Numbered from the stretch's first letter, positions 16,445 through 26,364 are shown. The stretch is 35,248 bases of DNA from Gammaproteobacteria bacterium UBA4475 (GCA_002389265.1 DGOD01000154.1:1-35248); one strand, 5' to 3'. Translations and numbers: made by a program. The notes: generated from the sequence alone by a model not told the origin.

Positions 16445-18226
16445 ATGACAAGCTCCCGCCTTATCACTGCTCAAAAATCTCGCCCCGGTATCAACAGGGC
16501 AGCCGATAACCTGTGGCAGATATTACTGACAGGCCTACCACGCCGCAGTCGCATCGCTACGGCGCTGTGCCTGCTGCTGACAATAGCGCTGGGCTCATCG
16601 ACGCTGCAGGCTGACGCCCGCAACAACAGACCTGGCACCGAGTCGTCGAGTATTATAAACGATTTTGAAAATAGCATCCTTGATGAACTACTGGCGCGCT
16701 TACAGTTAGAGTTCAATCAGATTCCAAATAACATTCTTAGCTTTGAGTTCAGTGAGACTCGTATCATCAACGACAAGCTTAATATCCTCAATTATTACCA
16801 CAAACAAATCCAAAGCATTGATACCCAGCGGCTTGATTCGGAGCGATTACTGCGACTGAAATTGCTACGCTATACCCAGTTGATGCTCCAGCAACAGGCC
16901 AGATTTTCGGCCCAAGACCATGCACTATCACCTTACCACGGCCCTCAAGTCGATCTATTGCGATTGCTATCTAGCCACCCCATCAACCCCGACTCAGGGC
17001 TCACGCCTTTATTAGCGCAAGTCACTCTTCTCAACCGATCGCTGCAACAAGCACCTATTCTGCATGAAAATCTGACGACGGCAGAATGTCTAACCCTGAA
17101 AAACGGCGTCAAAGCCCTCGGCGAAACTACCGCGCTCAGGGATACGTTACATTACCGGTTAGTGGAGATGGGCTTGCCCGAGCGAACTCAGCAAACCTAC
17201 CTAGATCAATTTGATGTCAGCCTGGAGGCTTCTATCACCCCGGCCTTAAAGCATTTTTACGCCAATATCGACTGCAACTCCGCAACTAACGGCCCGCAAA
17301 CTGAGCCCGACTATTATCAATATCGACTGCGCCGCTTTAGTGCCGATGAACGCTCCGCCGAGTCGATTCACGCTTTAGGCCTGGTGGAACTACAGAAGAT
17401 TCAAGAAGCCTTGACGACTCAATGGCAAAATCTACATCCGGAGACCAGCACCAACAACGTCTACGAACAGATGCGTGCGACCCAGGACGTTGTCCTTAAT
17501 AATAACGACGCAAGGCAGCAGTATTTGTCAACGGTGACGGACCAGATACTTGCTATTCAGCAGGCGAGCACCTTCTGGGTCAGCGACACACCCCTGACAA
17601 GCCTTGAAATTATTGCCGCACCACCGCTCATGAGTCGATACGCACTGCCCATCGAATATCAGCAACCCAGTGAAACGCTGGGGCAAATGGTGATCAATTT
17701 CAGCGAGTCATCGCCTAGCTGGCATGAACTCACCGCCAAGACCTATTATTACACCATCCCGGGCATACACCAGGTTCGCCAACAGCCCCGTAGCCTATCC
17801 ACATTATTGAGCGCCAACGATGACCCAGGGTATATTTCTGGTTGGTCGCTGTACCTCACCAACATGGCGCTGGATGCTACCACTGAGCGACCAAAGGACC
17901 GCCTCGGTTTACTCGCCATGAATGCGGAACTCGCAGCGATGCTGGTAATTGATACCGGGTTGCACCATCTTTACTGGACTCGACAACAGGCTATCAACTT
18001 CCTGTTGGCCAATACCGCAACGCCAAAAGCCACCGCGACCCGACTCGTCGATGAGGTTCGGTTTCGACCGGCGGTCATGTCGGCGCCATACCTGGGCATG
18101 CTGCGGGCCAAACAGCTGGTCGGAAGTCAACCAACGACAGCGCAGAGGTGGCAACACCTAGTGGTCACAGGCCCGGTGCCCGTCCCGCTGCTGCCTGAAC
18201 TGCAAGGTTGGCTCAATAGCCACTAA
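16445..18226 (+). CDS. DUF885 family protein with degenerate metal-binding motif
   Basis: A 593-residue exported protein, with a long positively charged leader and a hydrophobic stretch at about 37-52, then ADA. Overall length and the C-terminal blocks fit DUF885, an uncharacterised metallopeptidase-like family: a GW-LY segment near 466, then DTGLHHLYWTRQQAINFL at about 503-520. The expected HExxPGHH motif is altered to YYTIPGIH (435-442), so the His, the Glu and the next His are replaced. The EGW block reads SGW with Ser465. The protein probably cannot hold the usual metal and may be a pseudo-enzyme or a receptor. It starts 83 bases after the folate operon, and a terminator-like hairpin follows. 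Confidence 0.72.
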   Translation: MTSSRLITAQKSRPGINRAADNLWQILLTGLPRRSRIATALCLLLTIALGSSTLQADARNNRPGTESSSIINDFENSILDELLARLQLEFNQIPNNILSFEFSETRIINDKLNILNYYHKQIQSIDTQRLDSERLLRLKLLRYTQLMLQQQARFSAQDHALSPYHGPQVDLLRLLSSHPINPDSGLTPLLAQVTLLNRSLQQAPILHENLTTAECLTLKNGVKALGETTALRDTLHYRLVEMGLPERTQQTYLDQFDVSLEASITPALKHFYANIDCNSATNGPQTEPDYYQYRLRRFSADERSAESIHALGLVELQKIQEALTTQWQNLHPETSTNNVYEQMRATQDVVLNNNDARQQYLSTVTDQILAIQQASTFWVSDTPLTSLEIIAAPPLMSRYALPIEYQQPSETLGQMVINFSESSPSWHELTAKTYYYTIPGIHQVRQQPRSLSTLLSANDDPGYISGWSLYLTNMALDATTERPKDRLGLLAMNAELAAMLVIDTGLHHLYWTRQQAINFLLANTATPKATATRLVDEVRFRPAVMSAPYLGMLRAKQLVGSQPTTAQRWQHLVVTGPVPVPLLPELQGWLNSH

Positions 18227-18234
18227 ATTTTATC

Positions 18235-18255
18235 GGTTGGCACATCAAGCCAACC
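18235..18255. terminator. Hairpin after the DUF885 gene, possible terminator
   Basis: A perfect seven-base stem, GGTTGGC with GCCAACC, encloses a seven-base loop nine bases after the stop codon. No T-run follows, so it may act as an RNA stabiliser or a weak terminator only. Confidence 0.35.
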
Positions 18256-18329
18256 CGCAACGATGCAGTCAGTATCCAACAGCCTATGAAAAGCCTAATA
18301 TACTCCTCAAATGACTTTGGGAATTTTTG

Positions 18330-18698
18330 ATGACTTTGCCACGCACGCTCCTGATTCTAATCATGACCACCACCCTGCTCTCAAGCTGCATCGCCGTCGT
18401 AGCCGGCGGCGCGGCTGCCGGCGGCTATATGATGGGTAACGACGAACGTAGCGTCGGCCAAATTACAGATGACGCGGCAATTACTGCGGCGATCAAGACC
18501 AAGTTAATTCGCGAGAGAGCCATTAAGTCGCTCAACATCAATGTCGACACTTATCTGCAAGTGGTCACACTTCGAGGCAAAGTCTCGAGTGCCAGCCAGG
18601 AACAAATCGCGATCAAAATTGCTCAAGAAGCCAAAGGCGTCAAGCAGGTCATATCAGAGCTCAAAATCAATCAAGTAGAGGTCGAAGACCGCCAATAA
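18330..18698 (+). CDS. BON-domain lipoprotein (OsmY/DolP-like)
   Basis: A 122-residue lipoprotein. The signal peptide ends in the lipobox LSSC (Cys20), followed by a glycine/alanine-rich linker. One BON domain runs from about residue 45 to 115 (DDAAITAAIKTKL, then VTLRGKVSS, then AKGVKQVISEL). BON domains bind phospholipid membranes and help keep the outer membrane intact; E. coli DolP has two and this protein has one. The ATG at 18330 is one codon after an in-frame TTG. It is flanked by hairpins and may be a single-gene unit. An outer-membrane location is likely, since Ile rather than Asp follows the lipid-bearing Cys. Confidence 0.87.
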   Translation: MTLPRTLLILIMTTTLLSSCIAVVAGGAAAGGYMMGNDERSVGQITDDAAITAAIKTKLIRERAIKSLNINVDTYLQVVTLRGKVSSASQEQIAIKIAQEAKGVKQVISELKINQVEVEDRQ

Positions 18699-18706
18699 AA
18701 AAATCT

Positions 18707-18726
18707 GGTCCGACGCCTGTCGGGCC
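18707..18726. terminator. Hairpin after the BON lipoprotein gene
   Basis: GGTCCGAC and GTCGGGCC form an eight-base stem with one G-T pair around GCCT, nine bases after the stop. A run of A residues precedes it, so read on the minus strand it looks like a classical intrinsic terminator with a U-tract. On the plus strand no T-run follows. It could serve in both directions. Confidence 0.42.
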
Positions 18727-18910
18727 TAATGCCGGCTAGCGCATCGGACGTAAACCGTGGCAAAACCTAAAACTTGGTCAATTCCATCATTTTGTGTCCG
18801 TGAAATTTGCCACCCCTGATGGCAGACTGCCTGTTTATCAAGGCATTAACCGCCTGGCCTGCAATTTGCTAGACCTACACTGACACCCTTATTCAAAGGT
18901 AAAACTCAAA

Positions 18911-19714
18911 ATGAAAAAAGCTATATTGGCTATGCTTGTCGGTTATATATCAATGATCGTTATCGTCTCCAGTGCTTACGCAAGTACTCCTAGTCTCTGC
19001 AAGTGGCAGCTAGACGGTAACATCGCCGTCAACCCAGACAATCTCGTACTGACTAATGCGGCGGGTAATCACCTTAAAATGACCCGCGACAATCAGGTCT
19101 TCATTGATGACCAGCCGATCGTGGTCAATGAGCACCAAAGCGCATTAGTCGCCAGCTACAACCAACATCTACGAACCACGGTTCCCGCTATCGTCAACAT
19201 TGCCCTAGATGGCGTAGAGATTGGATTAACGGCTGTCACGGAAATTTTTTCGAGTATTGCTGGCACACCACCTCCCGCAAGTCTCACCGCCGCCATGGAA
19301 ACAATTCGAGCTGACATCGACACACACCTCAGCCGCAACCAGCAAACTTTCCAGCTCAACGGCAGCACGATTCAAATGCTGAACTCTGGCATGGACCAGG
19401 CCATCGAGGATCTCAAACCTAGTTTTGTTGCGTCAGTTACTGGCGCTGTCCTGATGAACCTCGGTCAATCCATAGCCTCTGGTGATGACGACCTCGAAGC
19501 ACGACTCGACGGTTTCGCTAGTCGTATGGAAACTTTGAGCGACGAGCTCGAGACAAAAATCAGGGCGAAGACTGCCAAACTTGAGGATCAAGCGCAGGCT
19601 TTATGTGTACAGATAACGGCACTACAAGCGACAGAAATGCACCTGCAAGCGGCAATGCCAGGACTCACATCTTTTGCTGTAGTTCAACACGAAGCTACAC
19701 CGAACAGTATCTAA
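18911..19714 (+). CDS. DUF2884 family protein, YggN-like
   Basis: A 267-residue exported protein of unknown function resembling E. coli YggN (DUF2884). A signal peptide covers about residues 1-25 with AYA as the likely cleavage site. The mature N-terminus has a Cys (residue 30) and a short beta region ending in QVFIDDQPIVVNEHQ. It then turns helical (YNQHLRTTVP onward), as in YggN. A second Cys near residue 232 could form a disulfide with the first. The C-terminal third is a probable coiled coil. AAAGG lies upstream of the ATG. Function is not known for the family. Confidence 0.72.
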   Translation: MKKAILAMLVGYISMIVIVSSAYASTPSLCKWQLDGNIAVNPDNLVLTNAAGNHLKMTRDNQVFIDDQPIVVNEHQSALVASYNQHLRTTVPAIVNIALDGVEIGLTAVTEIFSSIAGTPPPASLTAAMETIRADIDTHLSRNQQTFQLNGSTIQMLNSGMDQAIEDLKPSFVASVTGAVLMNLGQSIASGDDDLEARLDGFASRMETLSDELETKIRAKTAKLEDQAQALCVQITALQATEMHLQAAMPGLTSFAVVQHEATPNSI

Positions 19715-19788
19715 CGCGGCCGCTAATTGCACATCAAGGACATTGCAACGCCAGGCTATGGGGTGCTTGTGCTGAGCGGCTCACCGGC

Positions 19789-21066
19789 TTACGCCTCTCG
19801 CTCAATCGTGATCCCTTGCTTAACCAGCTCATCGATCTGATCATCGACTAAACCCAGGTTGGTTAACAGCGCTCGCGTTTCTGTTGCGAATGGTGCCGTG
19901 GCTGTCTGTGCTTGAAAGCCATCATCATTGAGTTTAACCGGTGGTGACAAGGCCCGGAAAGCGCCAGCGGTTGGATGTTGGAGGACGTAAAACATCTCAT
20001 TGGCAGCTGCTTGCGGGTCTTCAAACAATTCTACGGGGAATTTTACAGTCGACACAGGAACGCCCGCCGCCTGCAAAATATCCATCCACCATTGACTCGG
20101 TTGTGCGCGCACCAGCCTCTCCACCTCAGCTTGTAAAGTTGGGTAGTATTGTTCATCAATGGGGGCAGCCTGGCTGATACCCAAATAGCGATCTGCGAAA
20201 CCCAACGCTTTCGAAAACCGTTCTTGTAACCCCCGGCTCGCACAGGCAATCGCGATACAGCCATCCTCGGTGTCAAAGGTTCGAAAATAAATCGCAGTCA
20301 GCGCCAGCATCCTCGCCGAGGATAAACTCGCACGCTGCGCCTCAAAGGTTGCACCATCGATCCGCTGCTGATTAATTTTGGCAATCATCTCTTGATGCTT
20401 GGCCTGATCGAGATCTTCAGACCGAATGAGCTGATTATTCGCGAGCGTCATCGCCGATTGCATCAGGCTGATATCTACGATACCCCCTTTACCCGTGCGT
20501 TCCCGGCGAAACAATGCCGAACTGACACCAAAAGCCAGGGAAGTCGCTGCCATATAATCGGAGATTACTGGCTCTCCTGGTGCGGGCCGACCATCCACCA
20601 CACGCCCCATTGCCGCCATCAGGCCACTGCGCGCTTGAACCACAATATCCATAGCCGAAAGACCGGCATCGGGACCCAGCTTACCAAAGGGTGTGACCTC
20701 GCCAATAATCAGTTGCGGGAAACGCTGCAATAACGTCTCGGCATCGATGCCCATCTTTGCCGCCAGACCTGGCCTGAAATTCATAAGCACCACGTCAGCC
20801 CAACTCAGCAGCGCATCAATGACCGGTTTGGCGCTGGCATCGCTGAGCTTTAGCGGTAGGGTATGCTTGCCACGATTCCGAGAAATAAAAATACGTGATT
20901 CAAAAGCCACAACCTCACCCATATGGCGATTAGGGTCGCCTTCCGGAGATTCCACTTTGATGACTTCTGCGCCTCCCTCTGCGAGCAGCTGGCCACAAAA
21001 TGGCACGGCAACAAACTGGCCGAACTCAACGACTTTAATCCCTTCAAAGGGTTGAGAAGCGGCCAT
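19789..21066 (-). CDS. Class III CoA transferase (CaiB/BaiF family)
   Basis: A 425-residue CoA transferase of family III, moving CoA between carboxylic acids through an aspartyl-CoA thioester. The N-terminal GIKVVEFGQFVAVPFCGQLL and AEVIKVESPEGDP blocks and the NFRPG loop (97-101) are typical. Asp170 in ISDYMAA sits where the catalytic Asp is expected. GGAG lies upstream of the ATG at 21066. It is the last gene of a same-strand run, 65 bases after a DUF5916 gene, with which it has no obvious functional link. Substrate is unknown. A second member of the family lies at 30086. Confidence 0.9.
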   Translation of the reverse strand: MAASQPFEGIKVVEFGQFVAVPFCGQLLAEGGAEVIKVESPEGDPNRHMGEVVAFESRIFISRNRGKHTLPLKLSDASAKPVIDALLSWADVVLMNFRPGLAAKMGIDAETLLQRFPQLIIGEVTPFGKLGPDAGLSAMDIVVQARSGLMAAMGRVVDGRPAPGEPVISDYMAATSLAFGVSSALFRRERTGKGGIVDISLMQSAMTLANNQLIRSEDLDQAKHQEMIAKINQQRIDGATFEAQRASLSSARMLALTAIYFRTFDTEDGCIAIACASRGLQERFSKALGFADRYLGISQAAPIDEQYYPTLQAEVERLVRAQPSQWWMDILQAAGVPVSTVKFPVELFEDPQAAANEMFYVLQHPTAGAFRALSPPVKLNDDGFQAQTATAPFATETRALLTNLGLVDDQIDELVKQGITIEREA

Positions 21067-21131
21067 GCGTTTTACTCCGGATTAGCTAGGTCCAATGTCG
21101 ACCAAAAATTAAATGACAGGCTTAAGCCTGA

Positions 21132-23711
21132 CTAGTTACCAAAGCGATAGCGCAATTTTGCCACCAGTCGGCTTATCGTCGGCTCCCGAAAGGTCTCGTC
21201 AAAAAGCCCATTAAAATCGGCATTAATCTGGTTAGGCAAAGCATTTGCCAAGTTATAGACGAGATAGAAATCTGTCAAAGGGGCTATTTCCCAGCGATAG
21301 CGAACCTGAGCGGTGACATTGCTCACGGTAAAGTCATAACTGGCCTTGGTCCGGGTACCTGGCACAAGCTGACCATCGCCTTCAGGTATTGCCCAAAAGC
21401 CCCTTTCTTGCGCTTGCACGCCAACCCACTGAAGGGAGAGACGGAATTGATGATTAGGGGCTGCAAACCAGTTGAACTTCATCCCAGGTTGCCACTCAGT
21501 TGCCGCATAACTCCCAAAATTACGCGCGCCTTGATAAACCAGCCAGCCATGTCGACGCTTGTACCGGGCGTCTATTTCAATCGAGACAGTATCCAGTGGT
21601 CGAATAGTAATGCCCAGGCTGCCATTGTAAGACCAGTCGCCCTGGTTCTCCGTCACCGCACCGATACTTGCCGAATAGCTCGTCACTGCCGCTGCATCCG
21701 TTGCTATGTTGACGTTAACCCAACCGCCTTCATCCACCTTATAAGCGCCATTGCCGCGACTATCCAGATCTTCAAAACGACGGGGAAAGTAGGCCATCGC
21801 TGTTCGCAGAGAATTTCTGCCAGGTAATATCATCGACGCACGCCAATAGATTCCACTACTGATCGTTTGCTGCTTGGTAACATTTTGCTGCTTCTCAAGC
21901 ACCACAGTGGTACGGAAGTTAGTTACTGACTCACTAAATTTCTGCTTCTCGTAGCTCATAACATAACGAGCACTCGCGTAGTCATTACGGCTCAAAAATC
22001 CAAGATCACTGAAATTGATGTTTTCATTCATATAGTCTAATTCAAATTTATGCCGCAGATTATTGCTAGAGGCATACAGCAAATCAAACATGCCACCGTA
22101 CCCCTGCAGACTATCCACATCACTCATGATCATCTGGGCGTCTAAGGTAAGATTCGCACCACTGCTTGTATAGTGGCCGTCAACACCGTGAACGATCGCA
22201 TCGTAGCGCGGGCCTGAAGCTAATGTGCCGAGATAGCCGATTGAACGTTTGTCCTTGCCTACGCTTTCATACAACAATCTGGTGACTGCAAAATCCCGGC
22301 CTTGATCTTCAATATTCACCGCCTCACCGAGGCTATCTTGCCCAAACCAGTTCACATCATCCTCGAAAGCGCCAAGCACGCCATATCGCAGGTCCCCAAT
22401 AGCACCTGTCAGCTTCGCCGCACCCAACAAGTCCGTTGGCCGATCACGCTCACCACGATTTGGCGTAACCCCGGCCGGCACGGTCACCTGATTGGCAGTA
22501 CCACCGATTCGCCGGGTATTCATCAAGGATATGGGTGCGGGCACATAATCGCTAACGGTAACTTTACGCGACGTTGTATTGAAATCATCATTTGTCACCA
22601 CACGAAATATATTGCCTATGCTCGACCTTGGCGAGGTATCGAAAACTTCATTGCCCTCGAGAAAAAACAGGCGCTTTTCTGGGAAAAACGTTTCTGCGGC
22701 AGTTAAATTCAACACGACATCGTCAGCCTCAACAGCACCAAAATCAGGCAACAGGCTACCAGTCATTTCAAATTTTGGCGACGGCTTCCAGGAGATATCC
22801 ACACCAACTCTGGCTTCGTTTTCACCGATCGCATCATCAAGCGTGGTGGAAATATAGGGGATAAAAGATAGCTGCTGGCGTGGCAAAACCCCCTCAACAT
22901 CCATCTGATTCAAAGCCGATACAAATCTTGAAGAAGAATAGGGGTAACCAGGCCACTGATATCGCTCGTTAGAAGCTGAAACTTGGCGACTGGCCGCAAA
23001 GCCAATATTGCGCATAGCGCCAGTATCAGGCATGTTCATCATTGACCATGGTAGAAACATTTCAACGCTCCAACCATCATCACGAGTCGCCGACTTGCCA
23101 ATCCAGGGACCATCCCAGTCCCGTTGATAATTTCGCTCGGGCAAAACCTTGCCATCCATCAAACTGTTACCTAAGGCTACGATAAACCAATAGCCCACCA
23201 GACCTTCACCGGACATATCGAGAGTGATGCCAAAGGTATCTCTGTCAATGAATTCATCCCGAGTAGTAAAGCGCTTAACCAATGTATCTTTCGGTTGGCT
23301 CATGATGCTACTGACGTACAGACCCTTTTCTGTCGCCAACATGCGGATTTCACTGGCGTACTCTCCCGGCAGCCCTTTGTTAGGCACTGCCACGATCATG
23401 TTGTCGTAGTAGCTGATGGTTTTCCAGACAGCTTCATCGACGACCCCATCGAGAATGATGCCGACCTCAGCGTGGGGCAGGGTTTTTATCGCGACGCGGT
23501 GAAAGGGTATTCCATCCTGGTAGCCCAGCAGGAATTGCTCACCGGCACCATTGCCGCCGAGCGGCTTGGTCAAGGCTTCGACGCTGATAGCATTGGAAGC
23601 TTGGCTCGCTTGCGTGTCGGCCTGAATGCCCATAACAAAAAAGCCAAACACCAGCCCCGCTAATCGCGGGCGGAATAGTCTGACTTGCGCCAATAACAAT
23701 GGGTGCCCCAT
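21132..23711 (-). CDS. DUF5916 outer-membrane-type protein with CBM9-like domain
   Basis: An 859-residue exported protein. After an N-terminal signal (about 10-35) comes a carbohydrate-binding-family-9-like sandwich beginning LDGVVDEAVWKTI (88-99) and ending near 270. The DUF5916 domain follows, with its hallmark FFPEKRLFFLEG near residue 345. The C-terminal half alternates polar and apolar residues and ends in YRFGN, as expected of an outer-membrane beta-barrel. GAGGA precedes the ATG. The family is widespread in marine bacteria and its function is unsettled; a role in binding or uptake of large substrates is conjecture. It lies 133 bases after the M48 protease on the same strand. Confidence 0.84.
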   Translation of the reverse strand: MGHPLLLAQVRLFRPRLAGLVFGFFVMGIQADTQASQASNAISVEALTKPLGGNGAGEQFLLGYQDGIPFHRVAIKTLPHAEVGIILDGVVDEAVWKTISYYDNMIVAVPNKGLPGEYASEIRMLATEKGLYVSSIMSQPKDTLVKRFTTRDEFIDRDTFGITLDMSGEGLVGYWFIVALGNSLMDGKVLPERNYQRDWDGPWIGKSATRDDGWSVEMFLPWSMMNMPDTGAMRNIGFAASRQVSASNERYQWPGYPYSSSRFVSALNQMDVEGVLPRQQLSFIPYISTTLDDAIGENEARVGVDISWKPSPKFEMTGSLLPDFGAVEADDVVLNLTAAETFFPEKRLFFLEGNEVFDTSPRSSIGNIFRVVTNDDFNTTSRKVTVSDYVPAPISLMNTRRIGGTANQVTVPAGVTPNRGERDRPTDLLGAAKLTGAIGDLRYGVLGAFEDDVNWFGQDSLGEAVNIEDQGRDFAVTRLLYESVGKDKRSIGYLGTLASGPRYDAIVHGVDGHYTSSGANLTLDAQMIMSDVDSLQGYGGMFDLLYASSNNLRHKFELDYMNENINFSDLGFLSRNDYASARYVMSYEKQKFSESVTNFRTTVVLEKQQNVTKQQTISSGIYWRASMILPGRNSLRTAMAYFPRRFEDLDSRGNGAYKVDEGGWVNVNIATDAAAVTSYSASIGAVTENQGDWSYNGSLGITIRPLDTVSIEIDARYKRRHGWLVYQGARNFGSYAATEWQPGMKFNWFAAPNHQFRLSLQWVGVQAQERGFWAIPEGDGQLVPGTRTKASYDFTVSNVTAQVRYRWEIAPLTDFYLVYNLANALPNQINADFNGLFDETFREPTISRLVAKLRYRFGN

Positions 23712-23844
23712 AGAGAATCCTCGAAATAGGCGCTATATCGGCACAAATCCATCAATAGCTTCGGTTCGAATCTAGACAATAGGCTATTTTTTGACCAAAG
23801 GTAATCCGTCCCGGCTAATTGGGCACGATAAACACCATTGATGA

Positions 23845-25728
23845 CTAAGCCACTATGGGCGGCATCGGGCAATCCAGTGAATCAGCGACAGTCCTGACAA
23901 GCTCGACTTCCACTGGGCTTGCGACCCCGTCGGCGGTGATGGTGGCGATACATGCCTTTAAAAGCTTGGGCTTCAGCAATGGTCGTAACTCCGCCAGAGT
24001 ATCAACAGAGTCGTTCAAGTTGCTCAAACTCAGGCTGGATTTATCCACCAGCTCAATGTCGAGGCCCAGCAAATCTCGCCCCACAGCAAAGGCAACTTGC
24101 GGGTCAGCGGTCGACGTCACATCCGTATAAGCCAGCACGGACAGCAATTGTGCGCACTGACCTCGCACCGCCGCATAACCTTTATATCTTGGTCGGCGAT
24201 GAGCGCCATCAAACGCCTCACCAAGATGCTTGATGACGAATTTCTGCAAGGCCCACTCACTCAGACTCATTTTTTGATCCGCGATGACCAGTCCGTAGAT
24301 GTTCGCTTTGCAAGCCTCATACTGAACCCGCGTCATTTGGCGCAAGGCAGGCATGGCAATCTCAAGCAACGGCAGCCGCATAACCGGTTTGACGGCGGAA
24401 AATAACGGCAACATTTCATGCAGTCGTTGCAATACGGCGGCATCGGCAGCGTGCTCCAGCAGGTTTAACTGGTGCTGCCGAATCTCCGCATCCTGATCGA
24501 GCAAGAGTAGATAGACGATCGCCCTGGCGGAAAAGGTCTCGTGGGCTGCATTCAGCAATTCATCGGGGATGAAAGCCAGCAAGCTTCGAGCGTGGGATAA
24601 TTGAGCGCCGCCTGGCTGGCCCATAGTCTGGAAAACCTCATCGGCATTGATTCGTATCGCCGCGCCGGCAAAACTTGATAGCAGCGGTCCCGCGCCTTCC
24701 GCCGGCAGCGACTCGTCTGGCACATTGTGAGACAAGTACTCACCATTCCAGTTTGGCTCGAGACGCCTGATTCGCTCGGCCAGCGGTGGATGGGTCGACG
24801 TCAATGCACCAAAAGCAAAGTTCACCCCACTGCAGAAGAATGCATGACTGATTTCTTCGCTCTCGGGATTAGCCAGCACCGTACCCTGTGAATAACCACC
24901 GATCCGCTTGAGTGCGCCACTGATACCCCGAGGATAACGGGTGAACTGCACTGCTGAGGCGTCGGCAAGGTATTCACGCTGACGACTGACTGCCGCCTTA
25001 ATCAGGGAACCAAAGAACTTACCCAGATAGCCCAGAATCAATAGTCCAAGACCCACTGCCAACATTGCACCACCACTATTACGCTTCGACGAATACCGTA
25101 ATCGACTGCCGTTAAGGACGATCCGGCCGATCACCGCCAGCATTAAAATGCCATAGAGCACACCCATTAAACGGATATTGAGCCGCATGTCACCATTCAA
25201 TATATGGCTGAACTCGTGGGCAATGACACCCTGCAGCTGATCGCGGCTGAGATTCCGCAGCGCGCCTTCAGTGATCCCGATTATCGCGTCGCCAGGCGAA
25301 TAGCCCGCCGCAAAAGCGTTGATTGATTCATCGGGAATAATATATACCGGCGGCACAGGGGTGCCCGCAGCAATCGCCATTTCTTCAACAACATTGAGCA
25401 GACGGCGCTTCTCAAGGCTGCCTTGGGGATCAATCAGCAACTGACCATCGAGCATCTCCGCTACCACCGATCCACCTTTCGACAAGGAATGAATACGATA
25501 CAGACTACCCAGACCAATCAACAGTATGACTAACATGCTGACCATCAAAAACAAATCCCAGTCATAGCCCTGACTGGACGTCATCAACGAGGCACTGTCA
25601 GAGAAGCCCAAGACGATAATGACTAACAGGTTAGTCAGTATGATAATACTGATGACCGCAGCGGCATACAGAGCCAATAGCAATTTGGTGTTACGGCGCG
25701 CCTTATCCTGGTGCTGAAAAAAATCCAT
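23845..25728 (-). CDS. M48 family membrane metalloprotease with C-terminal helical extension
   Basis: A 627-residue HtpX-like zinc endopeptidase. Membrane helices are at about 15-40, 58-77, 183-203 and 219-240. The zinc motif HEFSH is 171-175 and the third ligand is Glu252 (REYLAD). HtpX is about 290 residues; the extra 300 here form a helical, soluble region. Its end (LLKACIATITADGVASPVEVELVRTVADSL) resembles a TerB-type domain. The gene starts 16 bases after lemA. This LemA-M48 pair recurs in many bacteria and may form a membrane quality-control unit, although the partner function is only partly known. Confidence 0.9.
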   Translation of the reverse strand: MDFFQHQDKARRNTKLLLALYAAAVISIIILTNLLVIIVLGFSDSASLMTSSQGYDWDLFLMVSMLVILLIGLGSLYRIHSLSKGGSVVAEMLDGQLLIDPQGSLEKRRLLNVVEEMAIAAGTPVPPVYIIPDESINAFAAGYSPGDAIIGITEGALRNLSRDQLQGVIAHEFSHILNGDMRLNIRLMGVLYGILMLAVIGRIVLNGSRLRYSSKRNSGGAMLAVGLGLLILGYLGKFFGSLIKAAVSRQREYLADASAVQFTRYPRGISGALKRIGGYSQGTVLANPESEEISHAFFCSGVNFAFGALTSTHPPLAERIRRLEPNWNGEYLSHNVPDESLPAEGAGPLLSSFAGAAIRINADEVFQTMGQPGGAQLSHARSLLAFIPDELLNAAHETFSARAIVYLLLLDQDAEIRQHQLNLLEHAADAAVLQRLHEMLPLFSAVKPVMRLPLLEIAMPALRQMTRVQYEACKANIYGLVIADQKMSLSEWALQKFVIKHLGEAFDGAHRRPRYKGYAAVRGQCAQLLSVLAYTDVTSTADPQVAFAVGRDLLGLDIELVDKSSLSLSNLNDSVDTLAELRPLLKPKLLKACIATITADGVASPVEVELVRTVADSLDCPMPPIVA

Positions 25729-25744
25729 GACCTGTCAGACTAGA

Positions 25745-26341
25745 TTAAAAAGACACGCCAGGCGCAGCCTGGATTGCCGCACTGTCGGCGAATTCCAATA
25801 AGACAGCATCTGCACCATGACCAAAAAAGTTGGCCAATAGGACATTCGGAAATGACTGACGATAAGTGTTGTAGGCCATCACCTGATCATTGAAGCCTTG
25901 CCGCGCAAATGAGATTTTGTTTTCCGTGCTGGTCAACTCTTCCGAGAGTTGCATCATATTCTGGTTCGCTTTGAGATCCGGATAGGCTTCCATCGCGATA
26001 TTAAATTTAGCCATCGCACCACCTAACACCTGCTCCTGACTCGCAAGTTTTTTGAGCGCTTCAGCATTTCCGGGGTCTCGCGCCGCATCGGCCAGACCAT
26101 TGGCGGCGGCATCCCGCGCCTTGGTCACCGCCTCTAGTGTCTCTCGCTCATGGGTAAGATAGCCTTTCGCGGTTTCTACCAGATTCGGTATTAGGTCATA
26201 GCGCCGCTTGAGCTGGACCTCAATCTGGGCAAAGGCGTTCTTGTAACGATTTTTCAGAGCAACCAACTGGTTGTAGATTGAGATAGTAAAAACGAGCAGA
26301 CCGACAACGATAGCCAGCGTGATGATAGTTGATATTTCCAT
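25745..26341 (-). CDS. lemA: LemA family membrane protein
   Basis: A 198-residue LemA protein: one N-terminal membrane helix (about 5-25), then a long helical bundle containing the family block IEVQLKRRYDLIPNLVETAKGY. A strong AAGGAGAT site lies upstream of the ATG. It is the first gene before the M48 protease. LemA proteins are thought to work with neighbouring membrane proteases, but no enzymatic activity is known. A possible promoter with repeated GTACTTT elements lies just upstream. Confidence 0.92.
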   Translation of the reverse strand: MEISTIITLAIVVGLLVFTISIYNQLVALKNRYKNAFAQIEVQLKRRYDLIPNLVETAKGYLTHERETLEAVTKARDAAANGLADAARDPGNAEALKKLASQEQVLGGAMAKFNIAMEAYPDLKANQNMMQLSEELTSTENKISFARQGFNDQVMAYNTYRQSFPNVLLANFFGHGADAVLLEFADSAAIQAAPGVSF

Positions 26342-26364
26342 GCTTGATCTCCTTGGACCTGCTT

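Noticed and set aside
23660..23872. 70-codon minus-strand frame between M48 and DUF5916 genes
   Set aside because: It overlaps both genes, lacks a ribosome site and has no recognisable pattern.
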